DNA from: Neoroseomonas alkaliterrae
GTDB lineage: Bacteria; Pseudomonadota; Alphaproteobacteria; Acetobacterales; Acetobacteraceae
Direction of reading: 5' to 3'
Assembly (NCBI RefSeq): GCF_014199195.1
Contig: NZ_JACIJE010000010.1
Location: 62,001-126,000 of the forward strand
Length of the DNA stretch: 64,000 bases
Part shown: in pieces, positions 45,155 through 53,226 of the stretch
Layout of the letters: the number at the start of each line of letters is the position of its first letter
Numbering within the stretch: the first letter of the stretch is position 1
Notes under the pieces: generated by a model
Told to the model about the DNA's origin: nothing
The model's input: the letters and a program-made list of their open reading frames with translations, nothing else
The model's database searches: none
Translations under genes and position numbers: made by a program

Positions 45155-48100
45155 CTACGCGAAATCCCCCGGCGCCTGCCGCAGCGCGGTCGTCATGCCG
45201 GCCTGAAGGATGATGGCCAGATCGGCGGTGCCGTTGCCGTCAATGTCGAACTCCGCGCGCCCGGTCGCCTCGATGAAGCGCATCTGCGGCCCACCGCCGG
45301 GGGCGAAGGCGGCTTCGCCGCGCGCCACGTAGTCGTGCATGTCGCGGCCCGCGACGATGAGGCGATCCCCCTGCGAGGCCAGGAAGTCGAGGATCACGTC
45401 CGGGCTCGACAGGGAGGAATCCCCCGCCTCGAAGATGAACCAGTCCGCGCCGCCGCCCCCGCTCATCGTGTCCGCGCCTGCGCCGCCGATGATCGTGTCG
45501 GCCCCCGCGCCGCCCGCGATCAGGTCGGACCCGCCGCGCCCCTCGATGCGCGCACCGACGGAACCGGTCACCGTGATCCGGTCCTCCCCGCTGCCCCCCA
45601 GCACCGTCTCGACATTGGCGACAGTGACGGTGTTGGCCCCGTTGGCGAGGCGCAGGATGTCCGCCCCGGCGCCGAGATCCACGAAGGAGGCGAGCATCGT
45701 CGCCGTCCCGAAGGTCACGTCGTCCGCGCCGGTGCCGCCGATCACCGTCTCGACCAGGTTCGCCGTCACCCGGTTGGCGCCGTTGGCGAGGTTCAACCGG
45801 TCCTGACCCGCGCCGAGGCTCACGACCGTCCCGTCCGCCGCCGTCCCCAGCGTGACCACATCGGCCAGGCCCGAGCCGATGATCGTCTCGACATTCCGCA
45901 CCGTCACGGTGTTGTTGAACACCCCGAGCCGCAGCGTGTCGTTGCCCGCCCCGAGATCCACCAGCGTGCCCGGCAGCGCCGCGCTCTGCAGGATCACCCA
46001 GTCCGCGCCCGTGCCGCCGAGAATCGTCTCCACCCCCTCCACGAGCGCCTTGTTCGCGAAGTTGCCCAGCTGCAGCGTGTCGCTGCCCGCCCCCAGCGAG
46101 ACCAGACCGTCCGTGATCGCCGTCAGCAGCGTCACGCTCTCATTCGCCGCGCCGCCGAGGATCGTCTCCACCCCCGCCGCCCGCACCGACAGGCTGCCGC
46201 TTCCCGCAAGCCGCAGCACGTCCAGGCCCGCGCCAAGATCGAACAGGCTGCCCGGCGACGCCGCCAGCACCGTCACGTCGTCACGGCCCGTGCCCCCCAG
46301 CACCGTCTCGACATTGGCGACGGTGACGGTGTTGGCCCCGTTGGCGAGGCGCAGGATGTCCGCCCCGGCGCCGAGATCCACGAAGGAGGCGAGCGCCGTC
46401 GCCGCCCCGAAGGTCACGTCGTCCGCGCCGGTGCCGCCGATCACCGTCTCGACCAGGTTTGCCGTCACCCGGTTGGTGCCGTTGGCGAGGTTCAACCGGT
46501 CCTGCCCGACGCCGAGGCTCACCACCGTCCCGTCCGCCGCCGTCCCCAGCGTGACCACATCGGCCAGGCCCGAGCCGATGATCGTCTCCACGTTCCGCAC
46601 CGTCACGGTGTTGTTGAACACCCCAAGCCGCAGCGTGTCGTTGCCCGCCCCGAGATCCACCAGCGTGCCCGGCAGCGCCGCGCTCTGCAGGATCACCCAG
46701 TCCGCGCCCGTGCCGCCGAGGATCGTCTCCACCCCCTCCACGAGCGCCTTGTTCGCGAAGTTGCCGAGCTGCAGCGTGTCGCTGCCCGCCCCCAGCGAGA
46801 CCAGACCGTCCGTGATCGCCGTCAGCAGCGTCACGCTCTCACTCGCCGCGCCGCCGAGGATCGTCTCCACCCCCGCCGCCCGCACCGACAGGCTGCCGCT
46901 TCCCGCAAGCCGCAGCACGTCCAGGCCCGCGCCAAGATCGAACAGGCTGCCCGGCGACGCCGCCAGCACCGTCACGTCGTCACGGCCCGTGCCCCCCAGC
47001 ACCGTCTCGACATTGGCGACCCGGGCGACATTGTCCCCGGGCGCGAGGCGCAGGCGATCCGCTCCGGCGCCGAGATCCACCACCGGCGAGTCCGCCAGCA
47101 GGCGATCCATCAGGACGACGTCATCGGCCATGCCGAGGCCGACGATGCGCTCCGCCCCGGAGACCGTCACCGTGCCCCCGAGCAGGCTCAGCGTATCCGT
47201 CCCGGAGCCGAGGTCCACGAAGGTGCCGCCCTCGGCGCCGATCACCGTCACCGCATCGTTGCCGGCGCCGCCGAGGACCGTCTCGGCGTTGCGGACCATG
47301 GCCATGTCGTTGCCGGGGCCGAGCGCCAGCACGTCCTTCCCCGCGCCGAGGTCGAAGTCGAGGACGCCGCCCGCGGCCGAGCGTTCCATCACGTCGTCGC
47401 CTGCCGTGCCCTTCACGATGCCGCTCAGTTCATCCACCAGCGACAGCGCGTATTGCGGCGCGATCGCATAGGTCGCGGCCGTCATGCCCGGCGCGCCGTC
47501 ATTGACCAGCATGCGGAAGGCGTTGAGCGCATCCTCGTTGCCGGTCAGGAGATAGATGCCGGCGAGCGTCGAGCCGGCGAGGCGGGCATACTCCCCGTTG
47601 CTCTGGGACCAGCCCGTGCCGTTGGACATGCCGCGCGCGACCGTCGCGGCACCGATCTCCGCCCAGGTCGTATAGGGCTGGTTGCTGTTGGTGGGCGAGA
47701 TCGCGATGTTGTAGGCGGCGCCGTCATGCGCGGCGAAGCCGTTCTGGCCCTGCATGAACCGACCGACCAGGAAGTTCGTCTGCCACTGCAGGAAGGTCAT
47801 CGCATCGGCGTTGCCGCGGCTTGCCGCCGCTATCGCCGTGCTCGCGAAATAGTCCTGCTGCCATGGCGCCAGCGCGCCCGCCGTCCCATAGGCTCCCGGC
47901 AGCCAGCCATAGGCCTCGCCCTGCATGGCCGTCCAGGACGGGATCTGCTCGACCAGCCAGGCCCAGTTGCGGTCGGCGATCTCCTGGAAATAGGCCTGCT
48001 CCGCGCTGCCTTCCGGCGCCGCCCAGGCCGCGTTCTGCACCTGCCTCAATGCCCAGGCGGAACTGCGGACCTGGTTGCCGTTGACGACGATGCCCTCGCC

Positions 48101-49432
48101 CTGGAGCCGGGGGTCGGGCCAGAGGCCCATGATCGAGAACGAGGCCTGGGCGTAGACCGTGTCGAGGATCGCCCGGTCGCCCGTGAGCAGATAGGGAACG
48201 AAGGATAGGTCAGGCTGGTGCGCGCGGTCCGGCGACCAGCCGGTGGTCGTGGAAACCTGCTGCGTCAGGCCACGCGAGTTGGGATCGCCGGGCGTGCCGG
48301 TGCCGCCGCGCGGGTCCGTCCACAGCCGCGGGTAATTGTCGGTGTTCAGCCAGGTTCCGTTGGCGGCATCCCAGAAGTTCCAGGGCACCGCGGTCGCGGC
48401 CTCGGCCTGGCCGAGGGCGAAGGCGGCCGCGCGCGCGTCCTGGCTGATCAGCCAGGCGGTGTTCGCCGCCGTGGTGATGCCGATGTCATCCCGCCCGCCG
48501 GTCATCGGCATGTATTGCGTGACACCGTTCGCCGAGAGCGGCTGCCCCCAGCTCGCGGACTGCATCTGCGTCGCCCAGTCGGCGAGCTTCGTCTCCGCGA
48601 TCCCGAAATCGAGGTCGTAGCGCGCGATCGCCCCCGTCTCCTGCAGGTAGGGGATGTCGTGCTGGATGTTCAGCCAGCCGCGCGTGGGCGCGCCGATGCC
48701 CTGGCCGCCATCGGTCTCGTTCGATGCATAGAGTTCGCGCCAGTTCTGGTACTGCGCCTGGGTGACGCTCTGGCGGTCCACCTCCCGCCCGTCCATGCGC
48801 ACCACGGCGGTGTAGGTGACGGTGCCGCCCGTCGGCCCCATGGCCTCGTCGTTGTTGAACTGGGCCTGCACGGAATAGCCGCCGCCCGCATAGGCGGTGA
48901 CGTCGAAGACGAGCCGCTGCGAGCCCGGAAGGTCCACCGAGACGCGCGCCTCGGTCGCGAGAGGCCCCTGCTGCCAGTAGCTGGCCGTGCCCTTCGCCAC
49001 GGCGTCCCGCAGAATCGCGAGAACGTCGATGCTCTGCGTCGCGCCGCCCTGGGGCGTGATCTCGACCACGAAGCTGCGGCCGGCGAGCGCGGTGTCGAGG
49101 TTGATGGCCGGCGCGGCCGTCGCCTCGGCGGGGCGCAGCAGCACCTGGAGGCTCTCGCCCGCGGCGAGCGCCGGCCGCGCGAGCGACAGCACGGCGAAGC
49201 TCACCGACCCGTCGGGGTGGAAGGTCTTGGCATCGACCTGCACGGGCACGAGCGTCGCGCCGATGCGGGCCATGAGCGTGGAGCCGGCGGGCAGATCCCC
49301 GGCCACGAAGGCCTGCCCGAAGGTGGCGATGCCGGCGGCGAGCGTGCTCGCACCCGCGTTCTGGAAGGTGACGCCGACGATCTCGCCCACCGCGGCGACA
49401 GGCGCCTGCGGCTGGATGACGGTTCCAGACAC
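45155..49432 (-). CDS. Large secreted RTX-like repeat protein with the same core as the protein at 34331-36481
   Basis: 1425 residues; GTG start with AAGGGGGG 6 bp upstream. No Sec signal, as expected for type I secretion. Residues 1-670 match the Tat-exported paralogue (ATFGQAFVAGDLPAG, FHPDGSVSF, HQPDLSFVPYLLTGDRAILD, GEAYGWLPGAYGTAG, TNFLVGRF). From about 675 come 46-47-residue beta units built on VETxxGGxGxDxVT...FVDLGAGxDxLRL, including two nearly identical 233-residue blocks (about 811-1277). Then classic RTX nonapeptides (GGAGADTIIGGAGADTM) and a C-terminal domain (DVILDFLASQGDRLIV) like serralysin-type secretion signals. Function of the core is unknown. No ABC exporter lies nearby. 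Confidence 0.85.
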   Translation of the reverse strand: MSGTVIQPQAPVAAVGEIVGVTFQNAGASTLAAGIATFGQAFVAGDLPAGSTLMARIGATLVPVQVDAKTFHPDGSVSFAVLSLARPALAAGESLQVLLRPAEATAAPAINLDTALAGRSFVVEITPQGGATQSIDVLAILRDAVAKGTASYWQQGPLATEARVSVDLPGSQRLVFDVTAYAGGGYSVQAQFNNDEAMGPTGGTVTYTAVVRMDGREVDRQSVTQAQYQNWRELYASNETDGGQGIGAPTRGWLNIQHDIPYLQETGAIARYDLDFGIAETKLADWATQMQSASWGQPLSANGVTQYMPMTGGRDDIGITTAANTAWLISQDARAAAFALGQAEAATAVPWNFWDAANGTWLNTDNYPRLWTDPRGGTGTPGDPNSRGLTQQVSTTTGWSPDRAHQPDLSFVPYLLTGDRAILDTVYAQASFSIMGLWPDPRLQGEGIVVNGNQVRSSAWALRQVQNAAWAAPEGSAEQAYFQEIADRNWAWLVEQIPSWTAMQGEAYGWLPGAYGTAGALAPWQQDYFASTAIAAASRGNADAMTFLQWQTNFLVGRFMQGQNGFAAHDGAAYNIAISPTNSNQPYTTWAEIGAATVARGMSNGTGWSQSNGEYARLAGSTLAGIYLLTGNEDALNAFRMLVNDGAPGMTAATYAIAPQYALSLVDELSGIVKGTAGDDVMERSAAGGVLDFDLGAGKDVLALGPGNDMAMVRNAETVLGGAGNDAVTVIGAEGGTFVDLGSGTDTLSLLGGTVTVSGAERIVGLGMADDVVLMDRLLADSPVVDLGAGADRLRLAPGDNVARVANVETVLGGTGRDDVTVLAASPGSLFDLGAGLDVLRLAGSGSLSVRAAGVETILGGAASESVTLLTAITDGLVSLGAGSDTLQLGNFANKALVEGVETILGGTGADWVILQSAALPGTLVDLGAGNDTLRLGVFNNTVTVRNVETIIGSGLADVVTLGTAADGTVVSLGVGQDRLNLANGTNRVTANLVETVIGGTGADDVTFGAATALASFVDLGAGADILRLANGANTVTVANVETVLGGTGRDDVTVLAASPGSLFDLGAGLDVLRLAGSGSLSVRAAGVETILGGAANESVTLLTAITDGLVSLGAGSDTLQLGNFANKALVEGVETILGGTGADWVILQSAALPGTLVDLGAGNDTLRLGVFNNTVTVRNVETIIGSGLADVVTLGTAADGTVVSLGAGQDRLNLANGANRVTANLVETVIGGTGADDVTFGTATMLASFVDLGAGADILRLANGANTVTVANVETVLGGSGEDRITVTGSVGARIEGRGGSDLIAGGAGADTIIGGAGADTMSGGGGADWFIFEAGDSSLSSPDVILDFLASQGDRLIVAGRDMHDYVARGEAAFAPGGGPQMRFIEATGRAEFDIDGNGTADLAIILQAGMTTALRQAPGDFA
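45601..46299 (-). repeat. 699-bp tandem repeat, copy 2 in the protein
   Basis: This block and the adjacent 46300-46998 are nearly the same over 699 bp (233 codons each); the few differences are scattered single bases, and about five residues differ. Each copy holds five 46-47-residue sub-units starting at VET(V/I)(L/I)G. It begins in the minus sense after the first copy and ends where the RTX nonapeptides begin (GSGEDRITV). The boundary motif GCACCGTCTCGACATTGG recurs at 45601, 46300 and 46999, exactly one period apart. Confidence 0.9.
46300..46998 (-). repeat. 699-bp tandem repeat, copy 1 in the protein
   Basis: First of two adjacent near-identical copies (see 45601-46299). The high identity at synonymous positions shows a recent duplication or ongoing gene conversion. 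Upstream in the protein the same 46-residue units continue in diverged form, so the block expanded from an older repeat array. Confidence 0.9.
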
Positions 49433-49560
49433 GAAAGACCCCCCTTACCCACTGCCTAGGGAAGCGCGGCCGTCAAAATCCCCCAGAGATGCTCGATTTT
49501 GTGACGCGGCTCACGCAACCATAGGTTCCCCTAACCGGGTGTATATGCCAGTGACACCTC

Positions 49561-49625
49561 CGTTCACAAGCATGAGATTTGTATGAATTCATGGTCGTTT
49601 CGTTATTCACTGCCATTTGTGAACG
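49561..49625. promoter_or_regulatory. Inverted repeat and palindrome ahead of the RTX-like gene
   Basis: CGTTCACAA (49561-49569) and its exact complement TTGTGAACG (49617-49625) flank a perfect 10-bp palindrome ATGAATTCAT (49583-49592). All lie in the AT-rich 424-bp gene-free gap 49433-49856 between the RTX-like gene (minus) and the epimerase (plus). Such symmetry in a divergent promoter gap suggests operator sites for one or both genes. No convincing -35/-10 pair could be fixed. Confidence 0.4.
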
Positions 49626-49856
49626 ATCCGCTTCAATTTTGATGCGCCCGACCTGCAACCGGATGGCAAGGCTGACCCCTGAAGATCCTGAAAATGAAGA
49701 AAAATTGTGTTGCGTCTCGGCTTTTGTTGCAATCCAATGCCGATCCAGCTGGCGCGTCGGCACATTGACGTCCGGTTCCTCCCCGCCAAGCATCCCGACC
49801 CCCTTCCGCCTCTTTCCCCCGCTCCCCATTGAACGCATCGCCGGAGGATCCTCTTC

Positions 49857-50807
49857 CTGTCGCGTCATCTCATCACTGGTGGGTGCGGCTTCATCGGCTC
49901 GCATCTCGCGCAAGCGCTCATCGCCCGCGGGGATCAGGTCGTCGTTCTCGACGACCTCTCCACCGGCCGGATCGAGAACCTCGCCCCCGGCGCCACCCTG
50001 ATCCGCGGCGATGTCACGGACGCGGGCACAGTGCGGAGGGCGATGGAGGGGGTTGACGGCTGCTTCCATCTCGCCGCCATCGCCTCGGTCGAGCGCTGCC
50101 GGCAGGACTGGATGGGCAGCCATGCGGTCAATCTCGGCGGCACGATCCGGGTGCTCGACGCCGCGCGGGAGGCCGCCGTGCCGGTCGTCTATGCCTCCTC
50201 GGCCGCCGTCTATGGGGAGCAGGCGGCGCTGCCGATCGCCGAGCACGCCCTGCCGCGGCCGCTCTCCTCCTATGGCGCAGACAAGCTCGGCAGCGAGCTG
50301 CACGCCCGCGCCGGCGGCGCGATGCACGGCCTGCGCAGTTGCGGGCTTCGCTTCTTCAATGTCTTCGGCCCGCGCCAGGATCCGGGCTCGCCCTATTCCG
50401 GCGTGATCTCCATCTTCGCCGCCGCCGTCCTGGAGGGCCGCCCGCTGACCATCCACGGCGACGGCCGCCAGACGCGGGACTTCATCCATGTCTCGGATGT
50501 CGTGGCCGCCCTGATCGCCGCCGCCGCGGCGGCGAGCACGGAGGCGCCCGTCGTCAATGTCTGCACCGGGCGGCCGACGAGCATCCTCGACCTGGTCGCC
50601 GAGATCGCAGCGATCGCAGGCCGCGAGGCGCGGGTCTCGCACGGCCCTGCGCGGGCCGGAGAAATCCGCCATTCCTACGGCGACCTCACGGCGATGCGCG
50701 CGACGCTCGGCACCGGCGAACCGCTCGGCCTGAGGGAGGGGCTTGCCACGGTGCTGGACTGGATCAAGGCCGGGCGGCCCGGCCTGTCGCCTGCGGACGG
50801 AGCGTGA
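49857..50807 (+). CDS. NAD-dependent nucleotide-sugar epimerase/dehydratase, apparent CTG start
   Basis: 316 residues, extended SDR family. Rossmann motif ITGGCGFIGSHLAQAL, the Asp of VVLDDLSTGRIENL (NAD specificity), YASSAAVYGE, active-site YGADK (YxxxK) and RLNVFGPRQ-like RFFNVFGPRQDP are all present. Upstream in frame is a TGA (49830-49832), and no ATG, GTG or TTG lies between it and the Rossmann fold; the first is GTG at 50031, which would delete the NAD site. GGAGG at 49843-49847 lies 9 bp before CTG 49857, giving M-SRHLITGG…, a normal N-terminus. It supplies a modified NDP-sugar for the glycan. Confidence 0.8.
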   Translation: MSRHLITGGCGFIGSHLAQALIARGDQVVVLDDLSTGRIENLAPGATLIRGDVTDAGTVRRAMEGVDGCFHLAAIASVERCRQDWMGSHAVNLGGTIRVLDAAREAAVPVVYASSAAVYGEQAALPIAEHALPRPLSSYGADKLGSELHARAGGAMHGLRSCGLRFFNVFGPRQDPGSPYSGVISIFAAAVLEGRPLTIHGDGRQTRDFIHVSDVVAALIAAAAAASTEAPVVNVCTGRPTSILDLVAEIAAIAGREARVSHGPARAGEIRHSYGDLTAMRATLGTGEPLGLREGLATVLDWIKAGRPGLSPADGA

Positions 50808-50873
50808 TGCCGGGCTCCCCAGGCGCACGGTTCCTGCTCGGACCGCGTCACCGCCGGCGGGCAGGCCCCGCCC

Positions 50874-51080
50874 CTAGGACAACAGCGCCCTCAACCCCAT
50901 GCCGATGAGACCCCAGCAGAGCAGGCTCATGCCGAGGATGAACAGCGCCGCCACGCTGCGCGGCAGGCGTGTGTCCGCATGCTGCCCGGCCGCCGCCTCT
51001 TTCTGGCTTCGAAAGCCGCTTGCACTCAGCGAGTCCGGACCCGCGGGCCGATGCATCGCCATGCCGACTGCAACCTCCAT
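50874..51080 (-). CDS. Possible small single-span membrane protein
   Basis: 68 residues, MEVAVGMAMHRPAGPDSLSA then a basic stretch and a C-terminal membrane helix VAALFILGMSLLCWGLIGMG ending RALLS. The helix and the flanking Arg residues look like real protein rather than chance. An AAAGGG lies about 9 bp before the start and a TATAGT -10-like box at 51102-51097. It lies alone in the 454-bp gap between the epimerase and amidotransferase genes, antisense to both. Start uncertain (ATG also at 51062). No family recognised. Confidence 0.4.
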   Translation of the reverse strand: MEVAVGMAMHRPAGPDSLSASGFRSQKEAAAGQHADTRLPRSVAALFILGMSLLCWGLIGMGLRALLS

Positions 51081-51261
51081 ACGAAGACGCCCTTTCACTA
51101 TACACCAAAACGGCATGGATCTACCCGCAATGGTTGTGGTCGCGTCGTCGTTTTCTTTGTATTTCATCCTTAATACGGAACGTTCCTGGCCTATGGTGTT
51201 GCCCCTCGCCGCCCGCCGCTCCGTTCGTGCCGAACGCCACGGCAGCGCGTAGGATCGCCCC

Positions 51262-53184
51262 ATGTGCGGCATCGGCGGCCTGTTCCATCCCGTCTCGCCC
51301 GGCATTCCGCCCGAGGCGCGGCTGCGCGCCATGGCCGCCGCCATGGCCCATCGCGGCCCGGACGGCACGGGGCTGCATGCCGAACCGCATCTCGGCTTCT
51401 GCCATCTGCGGCTCGCCATCGTGGATGTCGCCGGCGGCGCCCAGCCCATGTTCACCGAGGACAGCACGATCTGCGTCGTCTTCAACGGCGAGATCTACAA
51501 TCACGAACGCCTGCGCGCCGAACTTGCCGCCCAGGGCGCCCGTTTCCGCACGCGCAGCGACACCGAGGTGCTTCTCGAAGGCTGGCGGCGCTGGGGCACC
51601 GGCCTGACCGCCCGGCTGCAGGGCATGTTCGCCTTCGCGCTGTGGGATGGCGCGCGCGGCGAGTTGTTCCTCGCCCGCGACCGGCTTGGCGAGAAGCCTC
51701 TGCACTACACTTGGCTACCCGACGGAAGCTTCGCCTTCGCCTCGGAGATCGGCGGCCTGACCGCCTTGCCCGAGACGCCGCGCGGCCTCGATGCCGCAGC
51801 ACTCGATGACTTCCTCGCCCTCGGCTACATCCCCGACCCGGCGACGATCCATGCCGCGATCCGCCGTCTGCCTGCCGCGCACCAGATGCTGCTGCGGCGC
51901 GGCGAGACGGTCCGGCCGCAGCCCCTTCCCTACTGGGCGCCGCCGACCCACCTCGCCGACGCGCCGGCCGATGCGCCCGCCGAACTGCGCCGCCTGCTTG
52001 ATGCCGCGGTGCGCGACCAGCTGATGAGCGACGTCCCGCTCGGCGCCTTCCTCTCGGGCGGCTTGGATTCCGCCTCCGTCGTCGCGCTCGCCGCCGCGGC
52101 GCGGGCCGAGGCGGGCGGCCCGCCGCTCGATGCCTTCACCATCGGCTTCGCCGGCGCCGACGAGCGGCCGATGGCCGCCGAGGTCGCCGCGCGCGTCGGC
52201 GCCGCCCATCACACCGAGGAAGGCACGACCGACTACATCGCCGCCGCGCGCGACATCGCCGCCATCTTCGGCGAGCCCTTCGGCGACCATTCCGCCGTGC
52301 CGACGCTCGCCGTGTGCCGGTTGGCGCGCCGCCACGTCACGGTGGCTCTCTCCGGCGATGGCGGGGACGAGGTCTTCGCGGGCTATCGCCGCCACCGCTT
52401 CCACAGCCTCGTCGAGGCGGTGCGCGCGCACATCCCGGCCAGGCTGCGGCGCGGTGTCATCGGCAGGCTCGCCGCGATCTACCCGCGCCTCGAACGCGCC
52501 CCGCGCTGGCTGAGGGCGCGCACAACGCTGACCGAGATCAGCCTCGATTCCGCCCTCGGCTACTACGCCACCGCCTGCAAGATGGACGCGGCGCGCCGCC
52601 GCGCGCTCTACACGCCCGCCTTCCGCGCCAGCGTCGAGGGCCACGACCCCGCTGCCCGCTTCGTCGCCGCGATCGGCCGCTGCGACCCCGACCAGCCTCT
52701 GCTCGCCGCGCAATATGCCGACCTTCACACCTACCTGCCCGGCGACATCTTGGTGAAGACCGACCGCAGCGCGATGGCCGTCTCGCTCGAACTGCGCGCG
52801 CCGATGCTCGACCACAGGGTGGTGGCCTTCGGCCTCGGCCTGCCGGCGCGGGAGAAGCTGCGCCAGGGGGTGGGCAAGCACGTCCTGCGCCGCGCCATGG
52901 CCGGCCGCCTGCCCGAGGCGCTGCTCTGGGGGCGCAAGCAGGGCTTCGCCGACGACCTCGCCGCCGGCTTCCGCGCCCGCGCAGCGGAGATCGCGGCGCG
53001 GCTGAGCGGGCCCGCGATGCTCGATGCCGGCCTGTTCGACCGCGCCGCCCTCGGCGCGCTGGTGGCCGAGCATGCCGCCGGGCGGGCGAACAACGCCCAG
53101 ATCCTGTGGCAGCTGCTGGTGCTGGAGGGCTGGCTCGCCCGCCAGGGCGGGCTGCGCGAGGGTTGCCGGCTGGCTGCGGCGTAG
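51262..53184 (+). CDS. XrtA/PEP-CTERM-system amidotransferase (asparagine synthase-like)
   Basis: 640 residues. N-terminal class II glutamine amidotransferase with catalytic Cys2 (MCGIGGLFHP), AMAHRGPDGTG, RLAIVDVAGGAQPM and VFNGEIYNHERLR; C-terminal asparagine-synthase ATP domain with the P-loop FLSGGLDSASVVALA, LSGDGGDEVFAGYRRHR and MLDHRVVAFG. Length and context match the exosortase A-associated amidotransferase (TIGR03108 group), which probably amidates a sugar uronate or protein in the EPS pathway. It starts a long run of plus-strand glycan genes. ATG at 51262 is required for Cys2. Confidence 0.92.
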   Translation: MCGIGGLFHPVSPGIPPEARLRAMAAAMAHRGPDGTGLHAEPHLGFCHLRLAIVDVAGGAQPMFTEDSTICVVFNGEIYNHERLRAELAAQGARFRTRSDTEVLLEGWRRWGTGLTARLQGMFAFALWDGARGELFLARDRLGEKPLHYTWLPDGSFAFASEIGGLTALPETPRGLDAAALDDFLALGYIPDPATIHAAIRRLPAAHQMLLRRGETVRPQPLPYWAPPTHLADAPADAPAELRRLLDAAVRDQLMSDVPLGAFLSGGLDSASVVALAAAARAEAGGPPLDAFTIGFAGADERPMAAEVAARVGAAHHTEEGTTDYIAAARDIAAIFGEPFGDHSAVPTLAVCRLARRHVTVALSGDGGDEVFAGYRRHRFHSLVEAVRAHIPARLRRGVIGRLAAIYPRLERAPRWLRARTTLTEISLDSALGYYATACKMDAARRRALYTPAFRASVEGHDPAARFVAAIGRCDPDQPLLAAQYADLHTYLPGDILVKTDRSAMAVSLELRAPMLDHRVVAFGLGLPAREKLRQGVGKHVLRRAMAGRLPEALLWGRKQGFADDLAAGFRARAAEIAARLSGPAMLDAGLFDRAALGALVAEHAAGRANNAQILWQLLVLEGWLARQGGLREGCRLAAA

Positions 53185-53226
53185 CCGGTCATCATGGAAT
53201 GTGACGTCGTGGCACCGGAGACGACG

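Noticed and set aside
45600..47000. Regularly spaced DNA repeats that could be read as a CRISPR array
   Set aside because: The repeats are in-frame coding units of about 140 and 699 bp, not short repeats with unique spacers, and no cas gene is present.
45023..48208. Long plus-strand frames, one with regular internal repeats, opposite the RTX-like gene
   Set aside because: The repeat pattern simply mirrors the tandem repeats of the real gene on the minus strand; there is no plausible protein fold.
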